From JALOOE01 sp964423545 (lineage in GTDB: Bacteria > Chloroflexota > Anaerolineae > CG2-30-64-16): DNA of 5,287 nucleotides. The notes under the pieces are model-generated. The model saw nothing but the letters and a program-made list of their open reading frames with translations, had not been told where the DNA came from and did not search any database. The stretch lies in the NCBI GenBank assembly GCA_964423545.1, contig CAYRFV010000346.1, positions 1 through 5,287 of the forward strand. The letters are read 5' to 3'. A program made the translations under genes and the position numbers. Of this stretch, positions 1 to 5,287 are shown in pieces; the stretch's first letter is position 1; every line of letters begins with the position of its first letter.

Positions 1-1043
1 ACGATGACCTCTTTGCCGCCGGCCGCGCTGACAAGCTGTTGATGCCAGCGATGCAGGTGCGCAACCGCATAGTCGAGCTTCTTGCCTTCCCAGTATGGGT
101 AGTAGTTCGGCATCACGAGGTCAACGGCGGAGATGATGCTCGGATGCTGCAAGAGAACACCGTAGACATCTCCATACGTAACGGGAACCTGGATGCCTTC
201 GGCCTGGAAGGTCTGCTTCACCTCATTGAGATAGTCGATGAGTCGGCTTTCGGCCATATCGTTCCGGAGCAGGACCTCACTGCCCACGATAGCGATGTCA
301 GCGTGTCCCGCCCTGGCCTGCTCTTTGAGGCAGTCAATCTCATACCGGTTTGCCTGTATGCCCGCAGGCGTTGCCTCAGACCCCAACCAGGCGCCAACCG
401 CCACCTTCAGGCCCATGGTGTGTGCGAACCGCCCGGCCTCCTTCAGATCGTCGTTGCAGCCGAACGTGCGAATCCACCTTGTGTAGGGGGCAATCAGCTG
501 CAGCCGGTCAGCCAACTCCTCATCGGTGATCTGGTTCCCTCCCTTGTCAGGGTCTTCATCGTCCGCGACATAGGGGCTGAAGTTTACTCCGTGGAGCCGG
601 TATGTTGGCTCCCCGCTCCCTTGAATCCCAAGCAGGAAATCGAATTCGCCCACCGGATTTGAGTCAGCAGCCTGCTCGGCGGCGCAACCGATCGCCCGAA
701 CGACATAGAAGTAGTTGAGTTCTGCGTTTCCCGCGGCGCCGTAGTCAGTATAGGTTTTGACCGTGGTCGGCAGAGTGGTTTGAAGGGTGGATGCGCCAAG
801 GGAGAAGTGAGGCGTCGTGCTGCGATGGACCTCATAGCTGCAATCGGTGGGCTTGCCCGTCCAGGTCAAGACGACATGCTTCTTGCCAGGCATGGCTGAG
901 ATCGACAACACAGGCGTGCCGGCCGATCGCGCCGCGCTCGCTGCTGCGTGGCCCTCCACCATCTGTAGGCCAAGACAGGCCGCAACGACCGCTGCAGAGA
1001 ACAGCCCCATGATCCCAACGCATCTTCGGAGTCGAGCAATCAT
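1..1043 (-). CDS. Exported FN3 + GH17-like glycoside hydrolase (C-terminus cut off by the window edge)
   Basis: Seen: an open frame of 347 complete codons from ATG at 1043, with no stop before the window ends. Strong Shine-Dalgarno GGGAGG lies 4 nt before the ATG. Residues 1-40 form an export signal: basic start (R4, R6, R7), hydrophobic stretch about 11-28, then an Ala-rich region. V20-A-A-C23 also fits a lipobox, so a lipoprotein is possible. Residues ~44-134 look like a fibronectin III-like domain (VLTW, YEVHRST, YFYVVRA), ending in VGEFDF. From residue ~151 (HGVNFSPY) the protein resembles bacterial GH17 endo-beta-1,3-glucanase-like barrels: YTRWIRTFGC, GLKVAVGAW, VGSEVLLR with E256 as expected acid/base, and MPNYYPYWEG. 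The window ends at GKEVI, where family members normally continue into the nucleophile motif (S/T)ETGWP. Inferred role: hydrolysis or remodelling of extracellular or cell-wall beta-glucan. The substrate cannot be read from the sequence. Odd: Ser255 replaces the usual Asn before the acid/base Glu. Probably transcribed separately from the recO group, given a 109-nt gap. Confidence 0.87.
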   Translation of the reverse strand, partial: MIARLRRCVGIMGLFSAAVVAACLGLQMVEGHAAASAARSAGTPVLSISAMPGKKHVVLTWTGKPTDCSYEVHRSTTPHFSLGASTLQTTLPTTVKTYTDYGAAGNAELNYFYVVRAIGCAAEQAADSNPVGEFDFLLGIQGSGEPTYRLHGVNFSPYVADDEDPDKGGNQITDEELADRLQLIAPYTRWIRTFGCNDDLKEAGRFAHTMGLKVAVGAWLGSEATPAGIQANRYEIDCLKEQARAGHADIAIVGSEVLLRNDMAESRLIDYLNEVKQTFQAEGIQVPVTYGDVYGVLLQHPSIISAVDLVMPNYYPYWEGKKLDYAVAHLHRWHQQLVSAAGGKEVI

Positions 1044-1102
1044 GGTTCCTCCCGGGTGTGCCTTCCCCAAATGCAGCACCATCTTCACAAACGCGAACGT
1101 GT

Positions 1103-1136
1103 GGATTCCGCGAACAGCGTGTTCGCCTGCGAATCC
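1103..1136 (-). repeat. Imperfect hairpin between the recO cluster and the GH17-like gene
   Basis: An inner 7-bp stem GCGAACA/TGTTCGC closes a 3-nt CGC loop. An outer 6-bp stem GGATTC/GAATCC surrounds it, separated by an asymmetric internal loop (4 nt on one side, 1 nt on the other). It lies 17 nt after the stop of the upstream MazG-like gene and 59 nt before the GH17-like start. There is no T-run after it on the minus strand, so it is not a textbook intrinsic terminator. It may end or protect the 3' end of the recO-group mRNA, or act as an operator or leader structure for the GH17-like gene. Confidence 0.5.
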
Positions 1137-1152
1137 TTTGAGCTTTCCGCCA

Positions 1153-1539
1153 CTAAACCTCGCGCGGCTTCGTCATGGCTATCAGCATGGCCGCCTGCCG
1201 TGCATGATAGCGCGCAAGCATCGCGTTGGCCGCGTCCAGGTTGTCGTACCGGCCATCCGCCTTGGCCTGGCCGCGCGCCAGGGCTCCTTCCACATCAATG
1301 CCGGTCTGGTAGGCCAACTTGAAAAGAAACACGAAGACGTCGGAGAGCTCCTCCTCCAGTTCGGCGTGCAGTTTCTCTTGGCTGTCGGCGTCCTTATAGC
1401 CCTCCCACTGCAACACCAGTCGAGCCACTTCGCCCAGCTCCTCCAGCGCATGCACGAGCGTGTGCGCCACCGCCACGCGATCCCATCCGCGGGCCTTGTC
1501 CCAGGCCTCCAGCCACTGCTGATACTCTCGAATCTGCAT
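1153..1539 (-). CDS. MazG-like nucleotide pyrophosphohydrolase (second of two)
   Basis: A 128-residue all-alpha NTP pyrophosphohydrolase-type protein. The metal-binding signature of the MazG superfamily is complete: E33-E34-x-x-E37 (HALEELGEVARL), then E64-x-x-D67 (EEELSDVFVFLFKLA) on the next helix. Enzymes of this fold cleave (d)NTPs to (d)NMP and pyrophosphate with Mg2+, usually to remove non-canonical or excess nucleotides; the nucleotide preferred here cannot be told. It starts 9 nt after the recO stop, and GAGG within that 9-nt gap gives a ribosome binding site, so it is almost certainly co-transcribed with recO. The protein is a single small domain, unlike full-length tandem-domain MazG of about 260 residues. 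Residues after ~100 (LDAANAMLARYHARQAAMLIAM) form an extra helix. It is longer than and clearly different from the MazG-like protein on the other side of recO, so it is not a recent duplicate. Confidence 0.86.
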   Translation of the reverse strand: MQIREYQQWLEAWDKARGWDRVAVAHTLVHALEELGEVARLVLQWEGYKDADSQEKLHAELEEELSDVFVFLFKLAYQTGIDVEGALARGQAKADGRYDNLDAANAMLARYHARQAAMLIAMTKPREV

Positions 1540-1548
1540 CTGACCTCG

Positions 1549-2388
1549 TCAGGAATCCTGCTCTTCATCGGTGCGCGCTTCGTCCTTCGTCGGTCGTCCT
1601 TCGTCCGCCCGCGCCATCGCGTGCCGTAAGCGATCCAGGAACGTGACGGAGCGCAGGCTGTGCTCCAGGTGATAAACGATGTAGCGCGCCAGGATGCTTT
1701 CGACCTGGCCGGCTGTCGCCGGACTGACCTGAAGCAGCGACGCCTCATCCCACGCGCGCGTCTGTAGGAAACGGAGCACTTTCAACACGCCCAACGGCAG
1801 GGCGATCGTCTCCGGATGGTGCGCTCCGTGCTTGGGGCAGAGCGCGCCGCCTCGCTCCAGGCTGAGGAAGTTCACTTCCGGCTGCAACAGCGCGTTGCAC
1901 TGCACGCAGCGGAAGAGCTGCGGCTGATACCCGGCCAATCCCAGCAGATGCATTTCGAAGTAACGCGCACACAGCGCTGGGTCTGCGCCGCCGTTCAGCC
2001 GATCCAACGTCTCAGCAAGCAGATCGAAGAGCAGCGCCTGGGGATCATGGTCCAGGGTGAAGACGTCCGCCAGCTCAGCCACATAGGAGGCCCACGTGCT
2101 GCGCCAGAGGTCCTCGCGCAGCGCCCGGTGCGCCGCCACCGTCTCAGCCTGAGTGACCAGATCGAGGCTCTTGCTTTTCGCGATCAGCAGCTCAACGTAG
2201 GTGAACGGCTCGATGTGCCCTGCCTTGCGGCTGGCCTGGCGCCGCACACCCTTCGCCAACAGCGTCAGCTTGCCCCGGTCGCGCGTAAACACCGTCAGCA
2301 GCCGATCGGCCTCGCCCTGATCGCGGCGCTTCAGCACGATCGCTGACACACGATAGAGACGCTGGCGACGGGTCAGCTCCGTTTCCAT
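1549..2388 (-). CDS. recO: DNA repair protein RecO
   Basis: RecO (279 residues) works with RecR, and RecF where present, to load RecA onto SSB-coated single-stranded DNA during gap repair, and anneals complementary strands. Seen: the N-terminal OB-fold signature at residues ~12-85 (YRVSAIVLKRRDQGEADRLL, TVFTRDRGKLTLLAKGVRR, GHIEPFTYVELLIAKS), a helical middle, and a zinc-finger-like C161-x2-C164 ... C184-x2-H187. The fourth ligand is apparently His rather than Cys. ATG at 2388 is the only sensible start: an in-frame TGA lies shortly upstream with no ATG/GTG/TTG between, and the start fits family alignments. The ribosome binding site is weak (AGAAG, 6 nt spacing). The C-terminal ~20 residues (after ARADEG) are a charged, low-complexity tail made partly by a 14-bp tandem duplication, making it somewhat longer than the usual ~240-260 residues. 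The next MazG-like gene starts 9 nt downstream. Confidence 0.96.
   Translation of the reverse strand: METELTRRQRLYRVSAIVLKRRDQGEADRLLTVFTRDRGKLTLLAKGVRRQASRKAGHIEPFTYVELLIAKSKSLDLVTQAETVAAHRALREDLWRSTWASYVAELADVFTLDHDPQALLFDLLAETLDRLNGGADPALCARYFEMHLLGLAGYQPQLFRCVQCNALLQPEVNFLSLERGGALCPKHGAHHPETIALPLGVLKVLRFLQTRAWDEASLLQVSPATAGQVESILARYIVYHLEHSLRSVTFLDRLRHAMARADEGRPTKDEARTDEEQDS
1580..1605 (-). repeat. 14-bp period tandem repeat in the recO 3' end
   Basis: On the minus strand GACGAAGGACGA occurs twice exactly (1580-1591 and 1594-1605), separated by CC. The 14-bp period is not a multiple of three, so the two copies are read in different frames (DEGR in one, TKDEA in the other). It lies in the charged tail of RecO, outside the conserved fold. 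Confidence 0.75.
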
Positions 2389-2399
2389 CGGATGCTTCT

Positions 2400-2424
2400 G
2401 CAGTACGCGCTTCCAGGCAGTACG
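2400..2424. repeat. Direct repeat GCAGTACG x2 upstream of recO
   Basis: On the plus strand GCAGTACG occurs at 2400-2407 and 2417-2424, start to start 17 bp, inside the 72-nt gap between the first MazG-like gene and recO. A pair of short direct repeats could be an operator, but 8 bp repeated once can arise by chance. No convincing -10/-35 pair was seen beside it. Confidence 0.35.
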
Positions 2425-2460
2425 AGGTCACACACGGGCCAGTCTTTCACCGCGCCCGCA

Positions 2461-2769
2461 TTATCCCCCGCGCACGGTGTTGTACTTCTGCGGTCGCTGC
2501 CAGTTACGCGCCATCTTCTCTTCGAACAGCGCGTCGGCATCGAGGCCCAGGGCGGAAAGCAGATGGAGAATGCGAATGATCGCGTCGATCAGCTCCTCGC
2601 CGACATGGTCGAGCGGCTCACCTTTCTTGTACGCATCCGTCGCTTCAGACACCTCGGTGTGGATCAGCGCCAGCATCTCCCAGATGCGCTCCGCCGCGGA
2701 CGAAAACCCCTTCGCGTCGGCCAGCGCGCGCACTTCGGCCATCCGATCATTCAACGCGCCCGCGGTCAC
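2461..2769 (-). CDS. Small MazG/HisE-like nucleotide pyrophosphohydrolase (first of two)
   Basis: A 102-residue single-domain protein of the all-alpha NTP pyrophosphohydrolase superfamily. Seen: acidic motif E39-x-x-E42 (IHTEVSEATDAYKKG) and E58-E59-x-x-D62 (GEELIDAIIRILHLLSALG) on consecutive helices, then D77-ADALFEEKMARNWQRPQKY, the C-terminal lysine/asparagine/RP segment common in short MazG-like proteins. Expected reaction: a (d)NTP or related substrate to the monophosphate plus pyrophosphate; the substrate is unknown. The start is GTG at 2769, chosen because AAGGAG sits 6 nt upstream; the later ATG (residue 10) has no comparable site. It lies 81 nt after cdd and 72 nt before recO, same strand, so co-transcription is plausible but these gaps could hold a promoter. 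A HisE (phosphoribosyl-ATP pyrophosphatase) role is less likely because no histidine genes are nearby. Confidence 0.87.
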   Translation of the reverse strand: MTAGALNDRMAEVRALADAKGFSSAAERIWEMLALIHTEVSEATDAYKKGEPLDHVGEELIDAIIRILHLLSALGLDADALFEEKMARNWQRPQKYNTVRGG

Positions 2770-2812
2770 CGTATCTCCTTCTCTCCTCGCCGCCCGTAGT
2801 CACCCGGCGCAA

Positions 2813-2831
2813 GGGCGTTTCACACACGCCC
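2813..2831 (-). other. Short hairpin in the cdd-MazG spacer
   Basis: On the minus strand GGGCGT (2831-2826) and ACGCCC (2818-2813) form a 6-bp stem with a 7-nt loop, 20 nt after the cdd stop. No T-run follows, so it is at best a weak attenuator or mRNA end structure. The CGCCC arm could instead pair with GGGCG at 2795-2791, nearer the ribosome binding site of the next gene. Confidence 0.35.
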
Positions 2832-2850
2832 ATCCCGGCATGTGGCAGCC

Positions 2851-3384
2851 TCAACCACCGGACAGACGCCCGGGGACGAAGGCATCCAGCAACAGATCGG
2901 CCAGGGCATAGATGCGGCGCCTGCCGCGTGTATCGGCAACGATCACCGTCATCTGGGGTGCGAACTCAACCAACACCTGGCGGCAGGCGCCGCACGGCAT
3001 CACCCCGTTTTCGGTCACTACCGCCACGGCCGAAAACGATTGGGCACCGGCTGACACCGCGTGGGCGAGCGCATTGCGCTCCGCGCAGATCGTCAGACCA
3101 TATGAGGCATTCTCGACGTTGCAGCCGGTGAAGACCGTCCCATCGGCGGCGCGCACGGCTGCACCGACACGAAATCGCGAATACGGCGCGTAGGCTCGCT
3201 CGCGCACCGCTGCGGCCGCTGCAATCAGTGCTTCGATCTGCTCTTCGCTCAGGACGCCTGGCGGCTGCTCGCCTGAGGCGAGAACCGATCGCACGACATC
3301 ATCGTCCGCCCGTTGTTCTTCCATTGGGTTGCCAGGCTGCCTGTCAGCCGTGTCACCGGCCTGTGTCCGCGCTGAATCTGTCAC
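2851..3384 (-). CDS. cdd: Cytidine deaminase
   Basis: Deaminates cytidine and deoxycytidine to uridine and deoxyuridine in pyrimidine salvage; cytoplasmic, zinc-dependent, probably the small homotetrameric type. Seen: YAPYSRFRVGAAV (residues ~65-77), the nucleoside-binding N89-x-E91 in GCNVENASYG, zinc ligand C100 and proton-shuttle E102 in CAERNA, and zinc ligands C131 and C134 in PCGACRQ. All catalytic residues are present. The family is usually ~130-140 residues and the core begins here near residue 45, so the 177-residue reading has an unusual ~42-residue polar N-terminal extension. The chosen start is GTG at 3384, which overlaps the stop of the upstream CBS-domain gene in a GTGA arrangement typical of translational coupling. 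An ATG at 3324 (residue 21) is an alternative but has no good ribosome binding site. The function is certain; the exact start is not. Confidence 0.96.
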   Translation of the reverse strand: MTDSARTQAGDTADRQPGNPMEEQRADDDVVRSVLASGEQPPGVLSEEQIEALIAAAAAVRERAYAPYSRFRVGAAVRAADGTVFTGCNVENASYGLTICAERNALAHAVSAGAQSFSAVAVVTENGVMPCGACRQVLVEFAPQMTVIVADTRGRRRIYALADLLLDAFVPGRLSGG

Positions 3385-4733
3385 ATCTCTGCCGCCACTT
3401 GCGGTCTGCCGTTGATCAGCGATGACTCATGCAGACGTTCGGACGCCTTCTGGTCTTCGCACTCGGCCTCATCCATTCGCACGATCGCCCGCACCTGTTG
3501 GATTCGCCGGCCCGCCACCGACAGCACCTCGAACGCCACGTCATCGAAGGCAACGGCGTCCGCAACCGCCGGGACCCTGCCCAGCTGGCTGTAGATGAAC
3601 CCACCCAAGGTGTCTCCTCCCACCTCGGGCAGCTCGATCCCCAGCAGCTTGCTCACCTCGCCCAAAGCCACGCGCGCATCAAACAGGAACTCGTGGTCAC
3701 TCACCGGCTCGACAGCAGGCTCTTCGGCGTCGTATTCATCCTGGATCTCGCCGACAATCTCCTCCAACAGGTCCTCAAGGGTCACAATGCCAGCCGTGCC
3801 GCCGTATTCATCCACTACGACCGCCATATGCACCTTGCGCTGCTGTAGCTCCTGGAGCAGTTCGTCCACCTTCTTCGATTCGGGGATGAAGTAGGCGGTG
3901 CGCAGGATGCGACTCAGCGGCACATCGGTGCGGTTGCTGCGCAGGTAGCGCAGCAGATCCTTGGCGTTCAGGATGCCGACGATGTTGTCGATGGAATCAC
4001 GATAGACTGGGAGTCGCGAGTGCCCATCCTTGAGGATCACATCCAGAGCGTCCAGCATCGGCGCATCCACCGGCACCGCAGCCACGTCGATGCGCGGCAC
4101 CATCACCTCGCGGACCAGCTTGTCGCCGAACTCGAAGATCGAGGCGATCATCTCCTTTTCGCCCGCTTCGATCGTCGCCTCTTCTCCCGCTGCGTTGAGG
4201 AGAAAACGCAGGCCGTCCTCGCTGAGAAAGATGCTTTCGGCCGCAGCGCCTTCGGGCGCCAACCGATGGCCGATGCGCTGGAGGAGCGCCGTGAGCGGCG
4301 TAAGCACGATCGTCAGCACACGGACGAAGGGAGCCAGCCGCAACGCCACCTGCTCCTGGCGGTTGATCGTCGAGGCACGCGCCAGGAGCTGCACTAACGG
4401 CGCCAGGATTACCACGGCAAGGAGCGCCGAGATCTCCCCGCCCAAGCCGCCGAGCTGCCAGGCCAGAAAGACCGCGGCAGCCACGACCAGGACATAGCCG
4501 ATGATCTTGGTCACCAACAGCGTCGACAACAGCCGAACCGGTGTGCTCAGCAGTGTCTCTACGGTGTGTGCGCGCGGCTTGCCTGCCGCCGCCATCTCTC
4601 GGAACCGCAACCGGTTGGCCGATGCGAAGGCCATCTCGGCCGCAGTGGCAAACGCCCCCAAGACGATGCCGAACACCAGCAATCCGGCATGCAACCAACC
4701 CAATGGACTGAAATCGATGCCCTGCAAACTCAT
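3381..4733 (-). CDS. CNNM/CorC-family membrane protein (DUF21, two CBS domains, CorC_HlyC domain)
   Basis: A 450-residue inner-membrane protein of the family often labelled 'hemolysin' but linked to Mg2+/Co2+ transport or homeostasis (CorC, YhdP, MpfA types). Seen: a DUF21 region with about four hydrophobic segments (~12-38, 66-93, 101-120, 133-152) and EMAFASANRLRFREMA. CBS domain 1 covers ~208-265 (REVMVPRIDV ... HSRLPVYRDSIDNIVGILNAKDLL) and CBS domain 2 ~275-330. The second includes the family hallmark VDEYGGTAGIVTLEDLLEEI. The C-terminal CorC_HlyC domain is ~345-420 (GGDTLGGFIYSQLGRVP). CBS domains in this family bind adenine nucleotides and gate the membrane part. ATG at 4733 is chosen because the protein then starts just before the first membrane segment and has family-like length. 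No Shine-Dalgarno precedes it; GTG at 4760 (nine residues longer) is an alternative. The frame stays open into the 5S rRNA gene, but that extension is not protein. The last base pairs overlap cdd. Confidence 0.93.
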   Translation of the reverse strand: MSLQGIDFSPLGWLHAGLLVFGIVLGAFATAAEMAFASANRLRFREMAAAGKPRAHTVETLLSTPVRLLSTLLVTKIIGYVLVVAAAVFLAWQLGGLGGEISALLAVVILAPLVQLLARASTINRQEQVALRLAPFVRVLTIVLTPLTALLQRIGHRLAPEGAAAESIFLSEDGLRFLLNAAGEEATIEAGEKEMIASIFEFGDKLVREVMVPRIDVAAVPVDAPMLDALDVILKDGHSRLPVYRDSIDNIVGILNAKDLLRYLRSNRTDVPLSRILRTAYFIPESKKVDELLQELQQRKVHMAVVVDEYGGTAGIVTLEDLLEEIVGEIQDEYDAEEPAVEPVSDHEFLFDARVALGEVSKLLGIELPEVGGDTLGGFIYSQLGRVPAVADAVAFDDVAFEVLSVAGRRIQQVRAIVRMDEAECEDQKASERLHESSLINGRPQVAAEM

Positions 4734-4741
4734 GATCCATG

Positions 4742-4771
4742 ATTCTATCACGAGGCTCACCCAAAAACCAA
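4742..4771 (-). promoter_or_regulatory. Candidate extended -10 promoter for the CBS-domain gene, overlapping the rRNA terminator tail
   Basis: On the minus strand TG-A-TAGAAT (hexamer 4747-4742) is an extended -10 element, five of six matching TATAAT. TTGGTT (4771-4766) lies 18 bp upstream as a weak -35 (three of six) inside the T-rich tail of the terminator. Eight nucleotides separate the -10 from the ATG at 4733, so transcription would begin at or within a couple of bases of the start codon. This fits the lack of a ribosome binding site. It is a sequence match only. Confidence 0.45.
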
Positions 4772-4803
4772 AGCCGCGCCCCGAAAGTGCTTCGGAGCGC
4801 GGC
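4761..4803 (-). terminator. Rho-independent terminator of the rRNA operon
   Basis: On the minus strand a 13-bp stem (GCCGCGCTCCGAA with TTCGGGGCGCGGC, one G-T wobble) closes a 5-nt GCACT loop. It is followed directly by TTTGGTTTTTGG. It lies 27 nt after the 3' end of 5S rRNA. The T-tract ends 27 nt before the ATG of the CBS-domain gene. The plus strand has no T-run beyond the hairpin, so it works in the rRNA direction only. Confidence 0.88.
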
Positions 4804-4818
4804 CGGAAAAAGGACAAC

Positions 4819-4958
<140 letters not shown>

Positions 4959-4969
4959 ACATTGGAAAC

Positions 4970-4987
4970 GGCGTCTGCGATGACGCC
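4970..4987 (-). other. Small hairpin in the 23S-5S spacer
   Basis: GGCGTC and GACGCC form a perfect 6-bp stem with a 6-nt loop, in the middle of the 89-nt spacer (about 4947-5035). The spacer contains no tRNA and no recognisable gene. The hairpin is probably a precursor rRNA structure and may be near a processing cut. Confidence 0.5.
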
Positions 4988-5035
4988 CTAACAACTGAGC
5001 GGAACAGCGACGATCAAGTCCTGCGTTCTCACGTG

Positions 5036-5287
5036 AATTAAGCCCTCGTGCATTAGTACGGCTCGGCTGAACACATTACTGTGCGTACACCTGCCGCCTA
5101 TCAAGCTGGTAGTCTTCCAGCGCACTTACCCTCTTTCGAGGTGGGGGATCTCATCTTGGGGCGAGTTTCCCACTTAGATGCTTTCAGCGGTTATCTCTGC
5201 CCGACTTAGCTACCCAGCGATGCCCCTGGCGGGACAACTGGCACACCAGCGGTCGGTCCACTCCGGTCCTCTCGTACTAGGAGCAGC
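5036..5287 (-). rRNA. rrl: 23S ribosomal RNA, 3' end only (domain VI)
   Basis: The window begins within domain VI. The minus strand reads GCTGCTCCTAGTACGAGAGG, which includes the universally conserved sarcin-ricin loop AGTACGAGAGGACC (5278-5265), the binding site of EF-G and EF-Tu. Further conserved blocks are GGTAGCTAAGTCGGGCAGAGA, GCTGAAAGCATCTAAG and CCGTACTAATGCACGAGGG, then GGCTTAATT at the 3' end. The distance from the sarcin-ricin loop to the 3' end (~240 nt) matches the family. The exact 3' end is uncertain by several bases. The rest of 23S and the 16S gene lie beyond the right edge. Confidence 0.98.

Noticed and set aside
39..662. Plus-strand open frame of 207 codons
   Set aside because: It lies opposite the GH17-like gene, whose frame shows clear domain motifs. 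The plus frame has no recognisable domain or ribosome binding site.
847..1629. Plus-strand open frame of 260 codons
   Set aside because: It runs opposite the start of the GH17-like gene, the whole second MazG-like gene and the end of recO. It is a by-product of high GC content.
1182..1748. Minus-strand open frame of 188 codons
   Set aside because: It overlaps recO and the second MazG-like gene in another frame. Its Arg/Trp/Ser-rich composition is typical of an off-frame reading of GC-rich genes.
1816..2346. Plus-strand open frame of 176 codons
   Set aside because: It is antisense within recO and shows no recognisable domain.
3997..4764. Minus-strand open frame of 255 codons inside the CBS-domain gene
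   Set aside because: It is an off-frame reading rich in Gly, Arg and Ala. The true frame carries the DUF21 and CBS motifs.

Overview
This is a GC-rich bacterial window in which every supported gene lies on the minus strand, so it reads from right to left. The best guess for the organism is a Chloroflexota bacterium (Anaerolineae/Caldilineae-like). That guess rests on a signal peptide + fibronectin-III-like + GH17-like protein with a linker ending in 'VGEFDF', a type I recall from that phylum, and on the high GC content. The rRNA fragment would settle it by database comparison, which could not be run here.

Right end (about 4761-5287): the tail of an rRNA operon. The last ~250 nt of 23S rRNA, including the sarcin-ricin loop, is followed by an 89-nt spacer without a tRNA. 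A complete 116-nt 5S rRNA comes next, then a strong 13-bp hairpin terminator with a T-rich tail. The 5S gene sits inside an extended inverted repeat (A7-GCTC ... GAGC-T7) that lengthens its terminal helix.

Middle (1153-4733): five protein genes. First comes a CNNM/CorC-type membrane protein (DUF21 + two CBS domains + CorC_HlyC domain), starting only 27 nt after the rRNA terminator tail. It overlaps cytidine deaminase (cdd) by 4 nt. Then come a small MazG/HisE-like pyrophosphohydrolase, the recombination mediator recO, and 9 nt later a second MazG-like pyrophosphohydrolase. Together they look like a housekeeping cluster: ion homeostasis, pyrimidine salvage, nucleotide-pool cleaning and gapped-DNA repair. 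Two MazG-fold genes flanking recO is the most notable part of the gene order.

Left end (1-1043): after a 109-nt gap containing a strong imperfect hairpin, an exported FN3 + GH17-like glycosidase begins with a good ribosome binding site. It runs off the window just before the expected catalytic nucleophile motif.

No CRISPR array, insertion sequence, prophage gene or tRNA was found, and I see no convincing new multi-gene system. The most interesting signals are the extended 5S stem, a possible leaderless promoter buried in the rRNA terminator, the MazG-recO-MazG arrangement with cdd, and a GH17-like enzyme whose acid/base Glu is preceded by Ser instead of the usual Asn.
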